The notes below the pieces were generated by a model. The model was given only the letters and a program-made list of their open reading frames with translations. It was not told the DNA's origin and ran no database searches. From positions 186,001 to 250,000 of the forward strand of contig NZ_CANMZM010000002.1 of NCBI RefSeq assembly GCF_947502395.1: a stretch of 64,000 nucleotides of DNA, in the 5' to 3' direction. Position 1 is the stretch's first letter; each line of letters starts with the position of its first letter. The position numbers and the translations under genes were made by a program. This document shows, piece by piece, positions 35,080 through 44,474 of the stretch. This DNA is from an uncultured Erythrobacter sp. GTDB taxonomy: Bacteria; Pseudomonadota; Alphaproteobacteria; Sphingomonadales; Sphingomonadaceae.

Positions 35080-35841
35080 TTGAGCGAAGAAGTCCTAACG
35101 CAAGTCGATAACGGTGTTCTGATCGTCACGATCAACCGTCCTGAAGCCAAGAACGCCATGACCAAGGCGGCATCCGAGGCGATTGCTGCGGCGATGGACC
35201 GCCTTGACGAAGAAGACGACCTGCGTGTTGGCATTCTGACCGGTGCTGGCGGAACCTTCTGCTCTGGCATGGACCTTAAAGGTTTCCTGCGCGGCGAAAG
35301 CCCAAGCGTACCGGGCCGCGGATTTGGCGGCGTAGTGCAAGCCCCCCCTGCAAAGCCGCTGATCGCTGCGGTTGAGGGCTATGCGCTGGCTGGTGGGCTT
35401 GAGCTTATGATTGCGTGCGACCTTGTGGTGGCCAATGCAGGCGCGAAATTCGGCATTCCAGAGGCGAAGCGCGGCCTAGTCGCGGCTGCTGGCGGTGTAA
35501 TGATGCTGCCTGACCAAATTCCTGAGCGGGTGGCGATGGAGCTGGCTCTCACTGGCGACTTTATAGATGCCCCTCGCGCTTATGAGCTGGGCATGATCAA
35601 TACCGTGACCGAAGGTTCGGCGCTTGACGGTGCCAAGGCTCTGGCGGCCAAGATCGCCGCCAATGGCCCGCTGGCTGTGCGTGTATCGAAGCAGATCATG
35701 AAAGAGTCGCGCGCGTGGCCGATGGAAGAGCGTTATGATCGCCAAGGCAAGCTGATCGCGCCAGTGTTCGTGTCAGAAGACGCGCACGAAGGCGCAGCCG
35801 CTTTCGCCGAGAAACGCGCGCCCAATTGGAAGGGCAAGTAA
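35080..35841 (+). CDS. Crotonase/enoyl-CoA hydratase family protein
   Basis: 253 residues starting at TTG 35080, 7 bp after GGAG; the next in-frame ATG lies inside the conserved fold, so TTG is the likely start. Oxyanion-hole regions are GGTFCSGMDLKGFLRG and ALAGGLELMIACDLVVA; PEAKRGLVAAAGGVMMLP follows, where the second catalytic Glu of hydratases would be expected and is not obvious. It may be a hydratase or an isomerase. It is divergent from the thiolase and followed by an acyl-CoA dehydrogenase, giving a beta-oxidation set. Confidence 0.93.
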   Translation: MSEEVLTQVDNGVLIVTINRPEAKNAMTKAASEAIAAAMDRLDEEDDLRVGILTGAGGTFCSGMDLKGFLRGESPSVPGRGFGGVVQAPPAKPLIAAVEGYALAGGLELMIACDLVVANAGAKFGIPEAKRGLVAAAGGVMMLPDQIPERVAMELALTGDFIDAPRAYELGMINTVTEGSALDGAKALAAKIAANGPLAVRVSKQIMKESRAWPMEERYDRQGKLIAPVFVSEDAHEGAAAFAEKRAPNWKGK

Positions 35842-35848
35842 TTTAGCG

Positions 35849-35874
35849 AGGGGCGTCCAATGCGGGCGCCCCTT
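35849..35874 (+). terminator. Hairpin between crotonase and acyl-CoA dehydrogenase
   Basis: GGGGCGTCC and GGGCGCCCC can form a 9-bp stem (one wobble pair) with an AATGC loop. Only TT follows, so it is a weak terminator or attenuator at best. Confidence 0.35.
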
Positions 35875-35906
35875 CGTACTTAAAGTGGGATTTTTAGGAG
35901 AGAGAC

Positions 35907-37070
35907 ATGCCCGTCATTGACGTGCCACAGCCCGAGTTCATGGAAGACGAAGAGATTTCGATCTTCGCGGACGCTGTGGGCAAATTTTATCAGCAACACG
36001 CCCCTGAAAAGCGCGTCCAGAAATGGCGCGATGAGGGACAAGTGGAACGCGAGTTTTGGAACGAAGCAGGCGCTGCTGGCCTCCTAGGTGTATCGGTCCC
36101 AACCGAATACGGCGGCCACGGCGGCGACTTTCGCCACGACATGGTTGTTATCGATCAACAGTCGAAGAACGATGTCGATGGCTTTGCAGCCTCGCTCCAC
36201 AACACCATCATCCTGCCCTATCTCGTGCGCCACGGCACCGAAGAGCAAAAACAAAAATATTTGCCAAAGCTCGTCACCGGTGAGCTCGTCAGCGCGATTG
36301 CCATGACCGAACCGGGAGTGGGCAGCGACCTTCAGTCGATCACCACAACCGCCCTCAAAGATGGCAATGGCTACCGTATCAACGGGGCCAAAACCTACAT
36401 CTCAAACGGTCAGACAGCCGACTTCATCGTCGTCGTTGCCAAGACCGATCCGAACGAGCGCGCCAAAGGCATCTCGCTCATGCTCCTCGAAACCGAGGGC
36501 GCAGAAGGGTTTGAGCGCGGTAAGAAGCTCGACAAGATCGGGCTCGATGCAGCGGACACGTCTGAGCTGTTCTTCGACAATGTGTTTGTGCCAGCAGAGA
36601 ACGTCCTCGGCGGCGTCGAAGGCAAAGGCTTCTACCAACTCATGGGTGAGCTGGCTCAGGAACGCCTTGTTATCGCAATTGGCGCGGCCACGGGAATCGA
36701 GAAAGCGCTCGAAACGACGATGGAATACGTCAAGAGCCGCAAGGCGTTTGGACAGACGATCTGGGATTTTCAGAACACCCAGTTCGTTCTCGCCGACCTA
36801 AAGGCTCGCGGAACGGCGGCGCGGGTCTTTGTCAACGACTGCATTGGTAAGCTGCTCAAAGGCGAGCTCGACGTCGCGACCGCAGCGATGGCCAAGTATT
36901 GGGTCACCGAGCTGCAAGGCGAAGTCGTCGACAAATGCCTGCAACTGCACGGCGGCGCTGGCTACATCAACGAATACCCCATCGCCAAAATGTACCGCGA
37001 CAGCCGCATCACGCGGATCTTTGGCGGGTCTAACGAGGTTATGAAGATGCTGATCGCGCGTAGCATGTAA
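35907..37070 (+). CDS. Acyl-CoA dehydrogenase
   Basis: 387 residues, the standard length. Preceded by AGGAGAGA. Key segments: AIAMTEPGVGSDLQSITTTAL in the middle domain, YRINGAKTYISNGQTADF, the C-terminal ERLVIAIGAATGIEKALE helix and LQLHGGAGYINEYPIAKMYRDSRITRIFGGSNEVMKMLI, which carries the FAD contact. It oxidises acyl-CoA to enoyl-CoA with ETF as acceptor, the step before the crotonase encoded just upstream. A strong terminator follows. Confidence 0.95.
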   Translation: MPVIDVPQPEFMEDEEISIFADAVGKFYQQHAPEKRVQKWRDEGQVEREFWNEAGAAGLLGVSVPTEYGGHGGDFRHDMVVIDQQSKNDVDGFAASLHNTIILPYLVRHGTEEQKQKYLPKLVTGELVSAIAMTEPGVGSDLQSITTTALKDGNGYRINGAKTYISNGQTADFIVVVAKTDPNERAKGISLMLLETEGAEGFERGKKLDKIGLDAADTSELFFDNVFVPAENVLGGVEGKGFYQLMGELAQERLVIAIGAATGIEKALETTMEYVKSRKAFGQTIWDFQNTQFVLADLKARGTAARVFVNDCIGKLLKGELDVATAAMAKYWVTELQGEVVDKCLQLHGGAGYINEYPIAKMYRDSRITRIFGGSNEVMKMLIARSM

Positions 37071-37092
37071 GCGCCTACGACATAGACATTTC

Positions 37093-37128
37093 AAAAGGGG
37101 CGGCCTGGGTAACCAAGCCGCCCTTTTT
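37093..37128 (+). terminator. Rho-independent terminator after acyl-CoA dehydrogenase
   Basis: GGGCGGC / GCCGCCC form a 7-bp GC stem with flanking AAAAG and TTTTT; T-run at 37124-37128. Confidence 0.85.
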
Positions 37129-37163
37129 GTCTCAAAATTCCGCACCGCAGCCAAGATAAAACG

Positions 37164-37192
37164 AAAAAGGCCGCCCGGTTTCCCGAGCGGCC
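37164..37192 (-). terminator. Rho-independent terminator of the 856-residue TonB receptor gene
   Basis: On the minus strand a 10-bp stem (GGCCGCTCGG / CCGGGCGGCC, one wobble pair) with a four-base GAAA loop is followed by five T. It lies 22 bp after the receptor stop. Confidence 0.85.
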
Positions 37193-37214
37193 TCGTTCAT
37201 GTGCTTAAATCCAC

Positions 37215-39785
37215 TTAGAATTTTGTGCGGATCGTTGCCCCGTACGTACGAGGCTCAAGCGTAAAGCTTGAGCGGGCGTTGATCGCGCCTGTCCCGCGAA
37301 GAACGTTGTTGAAGGTCACGCCCCGTGTGATCTCATTAGTGAGGTTTAGGACGTAAAATTCAAGCGATACGCGTTCATCGAAGGTGCGAATACCGGCGCG
37401 CAGATTGATCTTGATGTTCGAATCCTGAACATCGGCCACGATAAGCGGCGCTGCATCAATCGCAGCCTGCGTTTCTGCAACGGTTGCCCCCTGCGCAGGT
37501 GGGACAATCGCCTGTGTCGACGTGCGTTCATCTGATACGATACGAACTTGCCCTGCTGCGAAGAATTCGAGGCTGTCGGTGATCTCCGTCTCGTACAAGG
37601 CCCCAGCAATCGCAGTGATTTCCGCGGCGTTGGTAAGGTCATTCCCGCATAGCGAAAGCACCGTCACGCTGGTCAGATCGCCTGCACAATCATCGGGATA
37701 ACGCGCATCCAGGATCGTCGCGCCGAGGTTGAAGGTCCAATTGTCACTCGGGCGAATGGCGCTTTCAATCTCGACACCGGTCGTCAGCGCTTCGGGCACG
37801 TTGAACGATTGGAACGCAGCTCCTGTAAATTCGAGGACCTGGAAGTTCGAAAAGTCTTGATGGAAGCCCGCGATGTTCAAGGTCACTGCGTCATCAAGCA
37901 GCAGGGCTTTCAGACCGATCTCGTAAGCATCAACCTCTTCAGAAAGGAAGGTCGGGTCTGCGCCCAACACGCCTGCGGTTGTATCGAGGTTGATACCGCC
38001 TGCCTTAATGCCGTGCGTAAAGCTGGCATAGGTGCTGATATCCGGCGTGATTTCGTAGCCCAATTTGACTGTGTAGATGAGCTCGTCATCATCGAAGTCA
38101 GCCTGGAAAGTTTGCGGGAGCGGGAGAACCGCCGACGCTGGAAGATCGGCCGGAGCCGTGAAACCAAAACAGCCGGTTCCCAATGCGAGCGGTGCAAGTG
38201 CCCCTAATGCTCCTGGAATTGACCCATCAAGAAAGCCAGGAACAAGGGCGTTGCAGACGTCATTGGTGTTCGCGACCTGGTTAAACCCGCCCGATTTGCT
38301 TTCATCGGTATAACGAAAACCGACTGTGAACTCGAGACCATCGGTTATTTCAAAGCTGTTATGCGTAAAGATCGACCAGCTTTCAGCTTCCTGAGTGAAC
38401 CGGTTGGTGCTGAACGAGCCATTTGGGTCAAAGCCGGTAAGCGCGGTAAGAGGGTTGGCCCCCAGCGTTCCGAGCGTTGCACCGCCTGAAAGACCTGCGA
38501 ACAAAGCGCCGATATATTCGCCGTAATCTTCTGCGAGGATAAACGAGTTGTTCGCTTCGATCTGCTCATCGGAATAGTAGCCGCCAACGAGCCAATTCAA
38601 ACGGCCATCAAGCGCCTCACCCTGGAAACGAAGCTCGGCGGTGAAGGTCTCGATTTCGGTCAGCAGCTCAACATTAAAAACATCAACCGCCGAAAAGTCG
38701 GAATCGTAGAATTCTTCTGCGTCAAACTCGCGGTAAGACGCGATGAAGATCGCCTCGGCATTGTCGCCAATCGGATGCTCGAACTCTCCCAGAACGCCCC
38801 AGTTATCGACATCTGCCCTCGGAGCAAAAGTTGCGGCCACTGCACGGTCTTGTGCCGCTTCGTCAAATCCGGCTTGGTCAAAGGGAGTAGTCGCGAAGTT
38901 GCCCAATGGCTGACCACCGTTCCCTGGAAGGCCGACTGCAGCGTAGAACGGGCTAATCGGTGTTTCGAAAACCTGTGTGGCGACCCCCGCGCTTGATTGG
39001 TTTTTTGAATAATCACCGATGATGCGGCCTCTAAATCCGCTATCGGTTTCCCAACCGATTTGGCCGCGCACAAGGTAGCGATCAATATCGTTGGTATCGT
39101 CAAACTGGGTACCGGTCGCATCGACTACCGCAATCGCACCGTCCCGCTCACGATAGGCACCGGTAAGGCGCAGGGCGACTGTATCTTCCACCAGCGGCAC
39201 GTTGACCGCGCCTTGAAGGCTGATCTCATCGAACCGCCCATATGTGGCATTGGCAAAGCCGCCAAAATCATTGAGGTCAGGCCGCACTGTGGTGATATTG
39301 AGCGCTCCTGCCGAGGTATTCCGGCCAAACAGCGTGCCTTGCGGGCCACGCAGGACCTCGACCCGCTCAATGTCGACAAACTCACCAAGGGCAACGCCCG
39401 GACGCGACTGATACGCGCCGTCGATGAAAATGCCGACCGCAGATTCAAACCCGATATTGTTGGATGTCGTGCCAACACCGCGAACGCGCAGCACAACCGA
39501 CCCAGCAGCTGTCTGAGCCGTGGTGCTCGAGAAACTGGGCGCGACCGCCGTCACATCGCGGATCTCGTTCACGCCTTGCCGTTGAAGTTGCTCCGGGCCA
39601 ACCGCCGTCACAGCGAGGGGAATGTCTTGAACATCCTGCGCCCGGCGCGTTGCGGTCACTATGATTACACCGCTATCATCGGGAGCGGTAAGTTCCTCGG
39701 TATCTCCGTCTTGAGCAAGGGCTGGTGTCGTAAATGCGCTGCACGCCATTAGGCCAGCAGCGTAAGTCGCAAACTTACGCGTCAT
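37215..39785 (-). CDS. TonB-dependent outer-membrane receptor
   Basis: 856 residues from ATG 39785 after GGAGAGAG; the track start at 39800 is five residues longer. Signal peptide KFATYAAGLMACSAFTTPALAQ; TonB-box region DSGVIIVTATRRAQDVQDIPLAVTAV; plug with QRQGVNEIRDVTAVAPSFSS and VEVLRGPQGTLFGRNTSAGALNI; beta-barrel ending SSFTLEPRTYGATIRTKF. The RRAQDVQDIPLAVT plug type is the abundant Sphingomonad receptor class linked to uptake of aromatic, terpenoid or steroid-like molecules. Its place beside beta-oxidation genes and a Baeyer-Villiger monooxygenase suggests a hydrophobic carbon source (inference). Confidence 0.93.
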   Translation of the reverse strand: MTRKFATYAAGLMACSAFTTPALAQDGDTEELTAPDDSGVIIVTATRRAQDVQDIPLAVTAVGPEQLQRQGVNEIRDVTAVAPSFSSTTAQTAAGSVVLRVRGVGTTSNNIGFESAVGIFIDGAYQSRPGVALGEFVDIERVEVLRGPQGTLFGRNTSAGALNITTVRPDLNDFGGFANATYGRFDEISLQGAVNVPLVEDTVALRLTGAYRERDGAIAVVDATGTQFDDTNDIDRYLVRGQIGWETDSGFRGRIIGDYSKNQSSAGVATQVFETPISPFYAAVGLPGNGGQPLGNFATTPFDQAGFDEAAQDRAVAATFAPRADVDNWGVLGEFEHPIGDNAEAIFIASYREFDAEEFYDSDFSAVDVFNVELLTEIETFTAELRFQGEALDGRLNWLVGGYYSDEQIEANNSFILAEDYGEYIGALFAGLSGGATLGTLGANPLTALTGFDPNGSFSTNRFTQEAESWSIFTHNSFEITDGLEFTVGFRYTDESKSGGFNQVANTNDVCNALVPGFLDGSIPGALGALAPLALGTGCFGFTAPADLPASAVLPLPQTFQADFDDDELIYTVKLGYEITPDISTYASFTHGIKAGGINLDTTAGVLGADPTFLSEEVDAYEIGLKALLLDDAVTLNIAGFHQDFSNFQVLEFTGAAFQSFNVPEALTTGVEIESAIRPSDNWTFNLGATILDARYPDDCAGDLTSVTVLSLCGNDLTNAAEITAIAGALYETEITDSLEFFAAGQVRIVSDERTSTQAIVPPAQGATVAETQAAIDAAPLIVADVQDSNIKINLRAGIRTFDERVSLEFYVLNLTNEITRGVTFNNVLRGTGAINARSSFTLEPRTYGATIRTKF

Positions 39786-39872
39786 ACTTTCTCTCTCCAC
39801 AATCCATCCGAGCTTTTGCCGGTATGGTTTCCTAACGAGAGACTATCAGCGCATTTCCGCGTGCCAAGTCAC

Positions 39873-39889
39873 TGCGACGGGTTGTCGCA
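39873..39889. promoter_or_regulatory. Inverted repeat upstream of the 856-residue TonB receptor gene
   Basis: TGCGAC-GGGTT-GTCGCA is a perfect 6-bp dyad about 90 bp before the receptor start. Possible operator; nothing else in this 200-bp gap is recognised. Confidence 0.35.
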
Positions 39890-39996
39890 CTCCTGATGCA
39901 AAAATGCCACATTTCGTGGTGCAACGCAGCATTTATACTTGAATGCGCGAAAGCGAGGAATTTTGTTTCGGAAGAGTCCTTGCCGAGGGGCGAAGA

Positions 39997-42012
39997 TCAC
40001 AATCCGACGCGAACCCCCAGCCAGACTGTGCGCGGCACCCCAAGGTCGATCACGCCGCCCGCATTGCGGGTCACAATCGTCTCGTCAAACACATTTTCTG
40101 CCCTTGCGACCACTGAGATCGCATCGGTCACTGGCACCTGCGCAAAGAGGTTGAGTGTGGTCGCTGCGGGCAGAACGTCGCTTTCCTGATCGTCTTCGAA
40201 CTGTGCGCTGACATGGCGAAGAGTGCTTGCGAGCCGCACACCCTCGGTCGGCTCCCAGGCCAGAGTGGCTGAAGCGGAAAAGTCAGGCGTTTGGGGCGGA
40301 CGATTGCCATCAAGCGCAATCGAAGGGCCTTCTCCATCGATGGTCGCATCGGTGTAAACAACCGAGGCATCGAGGCTAACCTCGCCAAACCTCAGCGTTG
40401 CAGCGCCTTCGATTCCCTGCGCATCAATCGCAGGCAGGTTTTGGCGCTGGCGCAGATTGGGCGCCAGGGTGACATTGGCGATCGCGTCTTCGACCCGGTT
40501 GTCAAAGGCTGTGATCGACACAAAAGCGTCGCGCGAAGGCTGCCAGTCGAGGCCCACTTCAAACCCTTCGAGCCGCTCGTTCTCAAGCGCCGCATTCGCC
40601 TGTGTGACGACAGGGAAGACCACAAAGGGGCGGTAAAGCTCGTTAAGTGTGGGCAAACGAAGGCCGGTGTACGCTGCTGCGCGAAGACTTACGCCTCGCG
40701 ACGCATTGAACGATCCGCCTGCACGCCAGCTTACCGTCCAGTCAGAGCGGTCGGGTGTGACCGTCTCACTCACCAAGGTGCCACTCGCATCCAGTGCGCG
40801 GAAGAACCCGTCTTCGATCCGGGTGTGATCAGCGCGCAGGCCTCCGGTAAGCACAATCGGACCGATCGACCAGTCGTCTTCCAAGAAGAAACCCAGATTA
40901 CTGTTCACTCCGCCACCGCGGCGGGTTTCGCGCAGGGCTCCAGTGAAGGCGCTGAACGCATCCTCCTGCAACTCGCCATCAGAACGGCGGTAATCAGCCC
41001 CAATCCGCACATCGTGGCCTTCAGCAATTGGGGGACGCAACTCAAACTTGCCTCCGATCCCGGTTGATGGCGTATTGCGTTGGTCAAGCACCTTAACAAA
41101 GCGAGTGGAGCTGATGATGATATTGTTGAAGTTGCGCGCCTGGACATAGGCGAGCGCATCAAACTGCCAATCGCCCCGGCCGACAATGCGTAAAGAGGCA
41201 TCCTGCCCCTCGTGGTTTGAGTCCGCGCCTTCAAAGCGCAATGTGCGGCTGTCGTCAAAAGCGCTGATCCGCGCCTGCAACTCGACATCGGGCGAAAGCG
41301 GGGCAACCGCGCGAAGGCCCACTTGCCAGCTGTCGAACGCAGCCCGCGCAGTCGCAGGCACACGCTGATCATCAGGCGTGGTGAAGAAGCCCTGCCCTCT
41401 GTCCCAGCGACCGCTCACCACCGCAAAGCCACCACCCAATTCCTGGGCGACGATCCCGCTCGCCTCTGTTTCTGCGCGGTCATTGACGAGCGCACTCGCG
41501 GTCAGAGTATCGAGGCCCAGTGCTCCTGCACTTTCAAGTTCAATCGTGCCCGCCAATGCGCCCGCGCCAAATGGCCCGGAGCCGCCGCCGCGTGTAACTC
41601 GGATGCTCGACAACGTGTCGGGCGAAATTGATGAAAGCGGGATAAAGCCAAAAAACGGATCGGCAATCGGCACTCCATCCAGAAGGACCAGCGCCCGGCT
41701 CGTCGCGTTGCCGCCAAGCGCTCGCAGCGTCACCCCTTGCGCAGTCGGGTTAGAAGAGCGGCTGTCGGAACGACGAAACTGTTGAAAGCCCGCGACGTTG
41801 GAAAGCACATCCTCAATCCGACCTGAGCTGCTCGAAATGATTACCTCGCGTTCAATCGTCGTGGTCGAAAAAACTAGGTTTGAAAGAGCGGGCTCTAGCC
41901 CCTCTCCGGTCACCACAATTTCACTATCGCCCGCGTCATCTTGGGCGATAGCGGGCCAGGAAACACAAAGAGCAAGAAGCGACGAGACCGTCAGCCAATG
42001 AGGGGATTTCAT
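39997..42012 (-). CDS. TonB-dependent receptor (BtuB/siderophore-size)
   Basis: 671 residues from ATG 42012 (MKSPHWLTVSSLLALCVSWPAIAQ signal peptide); the track start at 42033 adds seven residues. Plug: GDSEIVVTGEGLEP, IEDVLSNVAGFQQFRRSDSRSS, LLDGVPIADPFFGFIPLS, IRVTRGGGSGPFGAGALAGTIEL. The barrel ends VPRTVWLGVRVGL. The size resembles BtuB or catecholate receptors. No cobalamin riboswitch-like leader was recognised in the 122-bp gap upstream. It is divergent from the BVMO gene. Confidence 0.92.
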   Translation of the reverse strand: MKSPHWLTVSSLLALCVSWPAIAQDDAGDSEIVVTGEGLEPALSNLVFSTTTIEREVIISSSSGRIEDVLSNVAGFQQFRRSDSRSSNPTAQGVTLRALGGNATSRALVLLDGVPIADPFFGFIPLSSISPDTLSSIRVTRGGGSGPFGAGALAGTIELESAGALGLDTLTASALVNDRAETEASGIVAQELGGGFAVVSGRWDRGQGFFTTPDDQRVPATARAAFDSWQVGLRAVAPLSPDVELQARISAFDDSRTLRFEGADSNHEGQDASLRIVGRGDWQFDALAYVQARNFNNIIISSTRFVKVLDQRNTPSTGIGGKFELRPPIAEGHDVRIGADYRRSDGELQEDAFSAFTGALRETRRGGGVNSNLGFFLEDDWSIGPIVLTGGLRADHTRIEDGFFRALDASGTLVSETVTPDRSDWTVSWRAGGSFNASRGVSLRAAAYTGLRLPTLNELYRPFVVFPVVTQANAALENERLEGFEVGLDWQPSRDAFVSITAFDNRVEDAIANVTLAPNLRQRQNLPAIDAQGIEGAATLRFGEVSLDASVVYTDATIDGEGPSIALDGNRPPQTPDFSASATLAWEPTEGVRLASTLRHVSAQFEDDQESDVLPAATTLNLFAQVPVTDAISVVARAENVFDETIVTRNAGGVIDLGVPRTVWLGVRVGL

Positions 42013-42134
42013 GGGGGCACCGCCTAGCGGCATGACAAGTCCTTCGACAAGCCCAAATCAGTTGCTTTTTGCAATCATGACTCGCTTTTACGCCCCCCTT
42101 GTGCTTACCTTCCTGTAACTTGGAGTGAACGAAG

Positions 42135-43646
42135 ATGTTAGCGACACCCCCTGACTTTGATGTTCTGATCGTTGGCGCAGGCATTTCCGGCATTGGTATG
42201 GCCGCCCACATGCAGATGAAGGCTCCAGAGCATTCCTACGCTATCGTTGAGCGTCGTGAGGATTTGGGTGGCACTTGGGACCTGTTCCGCTACCCAGGCA
42301 TCCGCTCAGACAGCGATATGCACACGCTGGGTTTTGATTTCGAACCTTGGCGACATGAAAAGAGCATCGCTGATGCGCCTGCCATTCTCGAATATCTCAA
42401 CAAGATCGTAGATGATCGCGGCATCCGCGAGCGCATCCGTTTTGGCCACAAGGTCATAAGCGCGAACTTCCGCGAGGACGAAGCGCGCTGGCATGTCGAG
42501 ATGGAGCTTAGCGACGGATCGCGCACGCATCTCACGGCCAATTTCGTCTATTTGGGCAGCGGCTATTACGATTATGATGAGCCGCATGACGCAGGCTTTG
42601 AATTAGGCGAATTTGAAGGCCAAGTGATCCACCCGCAATTTTGGCCCGATGACCTCGACTACACCGGCAAGAAGGTGGTGGTGATCGGATCCGGCGCGAC
42701 CGCCGTGACCATCGTTCCATCGATGGCGGACAAGGCCGAGAAGGTGACCATGCTCCAACGCACGCCAACTTGGATGTTTGCGCGGCCAGCAAAAGACGGC
42801 GTCGCCAATTTCCTGCGCAAAGTGCTGCCCGAGAAAGTCGCCTATGCGATAACACGCTTCAAGAATATCCGCTTCCAGGATTTCGCCTTCAAACGTGCTC
42901 GCGAAAAGCCTGAGAAGGTCAAAGAGGCGCTCTACAAGGGTATCGAGAAGGCACTTGGCCCTGACTATGACAAGACAGCTTTCACACCGCCTTACAATCC
43001 GTGGGAGCAGCGCTTGTGTCTCGTCCCCGACGACGACCTTTTTGAAGCAATGAAAGCGGGCAAGGCCGAAGTCGTCACCGACCATATTGCTGGTTTTGAG
43101 AGGAACGGCATCCGCCTCAAATCGGGCAAGCTGCTTGAAGCGGATATTATCGTCACAGCGACCGGCCTAAAGCTCGCCATCGCAGGCAAGATCGATGTCA
43201 GTGTGAACGGTGAACCCGTCGATTTTTCGCAGCGCTATTATTACAAAGGCTGCATGTATTCGAACCTACCCAATCTGGCGGTGGTGTTTGGCTATATCAA
43301 CGCCAGCTGGACGCTGCGCGCGGATATCAATTCTGACTATGTCTGTCGCGTCCTGCGCGAGATGCGCGCCAAGGGTTCTGATATTGTAAACCCGGTGATG
43401 ACACCTGCTATGGAAGCGAATATTGAGGAAGAAGATATCTTCGGCGACTTCTCAAGCGGATATCTCAACCGCGCAAAAGACATCAACCCGAAGAACGCGA
43501 CCGAGTATCCGTGGCGGCTTAATCAAGAGTATGTACTTGACAAGAAGCGTATGGCCAATGACCCGGTTGATGATGGTGTCCTAATCTTCAGCCGCGCAGG
43601 TTCCAATGCGCAGACCTCTGAAGAACAACTCGAGGCCGCCGAATAA
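42135..43646 (+). CDS. EthA-like FAD-containing Baeyer-Villiger monooxygenase
   Basis: 503 residues. FAD-binding VLIVGAGISGIGMAAHMQ and LGGTWDLFRYPGIRSDSDMHTLGF lead the protein; the BVMO fingerprint region reads VIHPQFWPDDLDYTGKKVVVIGSGATAVT with the second dinucleotide fold. EQRLCLVPDDDLF and FGYINASWTLRAD match mycobacterial EthA very closely. The family inserts oxygen next to ketones, giving esters or lactones, and also oxidises sulfur in thioamides. No EthR-type TetR gene is adjacent. Next to TonB receptors and beta-oxidation genes it probably opens a ketone or cyclic ketone from a lipid or terpenoid substrate. Confidence 0.93.
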   Translation: MLATPPDFDVLIVGAGISGIGMAAHMQMKAPEHSYAIVERREDLGGTWDLFRYPGIRSDSDMHTLGFDFEPWRHEKSIADAPAILEYLNKIVDDRGIRERIRFGHKVISANFREDEARWHVEMELSDGSRTHLTANFVYLGSGYYDYDEPHDAGFELGEFEGQVIHPQFWPDDLDYTGKKVVVIGSGATAVTIVPSMADKAEKVTMLQRTPTWMFARPAKDGVANFLRKVLPEKVAYAITRFKNIRFQDFAFKRAREKPEKVKEALYKGIEKALGPDYDKTAFTPPYNPWEQRLCLVPDDDLFEAMKAGKAEVVTDHIAGFERNGIRLKSGKLLEADIIVTATGLKLAIAGKIDVSVNGEPVDFSQRYYYKGCMYSNLPNLAVVFGYINASWTLRADINSDYVCRVLREMRAKGSDIVNPVMTPAMEANIEEEDIFGDFSSGYLNRAKDINPKNATEYPWRLNQEYVLDKKRMANDPVDDGVLIFSRAGSNAQTSEEQLEAAE

Positions 43647-43698
43647 AGTCGTGATCTAAGATTGGCATTCATAAGGCACTTGGCTTAAGCGGTGTCCC

Positions 43699-44472
43699 AT
43701 GAGTTCCTCCGTTACCAACAACGTGAAAATCTGGACCGCAGGCCTGATCATCATCGGTGATGAGATCCTTTCTGGCCGCACCCACGACAAGAATATCGGG
43801 CAGATTGCCAGCTGGCTTCAGGTCCAAGGCATCCGCCTTGCCGAAGTGCGCGTGGTGGCCGACGATGAGGATAAGATCGTCGCAGCGGTCAACGCTTTGC
43901 GGGCGGAGAATGACTACCTCTTCACCACCGGCGGCATTGGCCCGACGCATGATGACATCACTGTCGATGCGGTGGCCAAGGCCTTGGGTGTCGAGGTCGT
44001 GATCCACCCTGAAGCACGTTCTATGCTCGAAGGCTATTACGAAGGACGCGGCGGTCTGAACGAAGGCCGTCTTCGCATGGCTCGGGTGCCCGATGGGGCA
44101 GAGCTAATCCGCAACAAAAGATCGGGAGCGCCCGGCATTCGTCACGGCAATATCTTCGTTATGGCGGGTGTGCCACATATCGCGGCGGGAATGCTCGACG
44201 CGCTCACGGGCGAACTTGAAGGCGGCGCTCCATTGCTGTCTGAAACCATCGGCTGCTGGACCGCGGAAAGCGAGATCGCAAATCTCCTGCGCGAAGTTGA
44301 AGAGGCGCATGAGGACTGCCAGATTGGTTCCTATCCTTTCTTCCGTGAAGGCCGTGTGGGCGCAAACTTTGTGATCCGCTCAACCGACGCAGACAGCCTC
44401 AAATCCTGCGTCGATAGCCTAACCGATGGACTTGCAACGAACGGCTTGGACTTCACGCCAGGCGGGATTTGA
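43699..44472 (+). CDS. CinA/MoaB-like molybdopterin-binding domain protein
   Basis: 257 residues. The MPT-binding fold is clear: AGLIIIGDEILSGRTHDKNIGQIASWL and DYLFTTGGIGPTHDDITVDAVAKAL. Only the N-terminal half of competence/damage-inducible protein CinA is present; the C-terminal deamidase domain (PncC-like) is missing, as is common for the shorter alphaproteobacterial form. Members with the COG1058 domain hydrolyse ADP-ribose or nucleotide-like pyrophosphates. It is followed 2 bp later by a small zinc-ribbon gene. Confidence 0.92.
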   Translation: MSSSVTNNVKIWTAGLIIIGDEILSGRTHDKNIGQIASWLQVQGIRLAEVRVVADDEDKIVAAVNALRAENDYLFTTGGIGPTHDDITVDAVAKALGVEVVIHPEARSMLEGYYEGRGGLNEGRLRMARVPDGAELIRNKRSGAPGIRHGNIFVMAGVPHIAAGMLDALTGELEGGAPLLSETIGCWTAESEIANLLREVEEAHEDCQIGSYPFFREGRVGANFVIRSTDADSLKSCVDSLTDGLATNGLDFTPGGI

Positions 44473-44474
44473 TT

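Noticed and set aside
34938-35270. N-terminal extension of the thiolase ORF
   Set aside because: It is antisense to the crotonase gene and its promoter; ATG 34937 has a ribosome binding site and the conserved start.
37809-39752. Plus-strand ORFs 37809-38207 and 39060-39752
   Set aside because: Shadows of the 856-residue TonB receptor gene.
42013-42134. Possible cobalamin riboswitch before the BtuB-size receptor
   Set aside because: The gap is only about 120 bp, and no B12-box-like sequence or long structured leader was seen.
42135-43646. EthA/EthR-type regulatory pair
   Set aside because: The BVMO resembles EthA, but no TetR gene lies next to it; the TetR gene at 28991 is 13 kb away with its own regulon.
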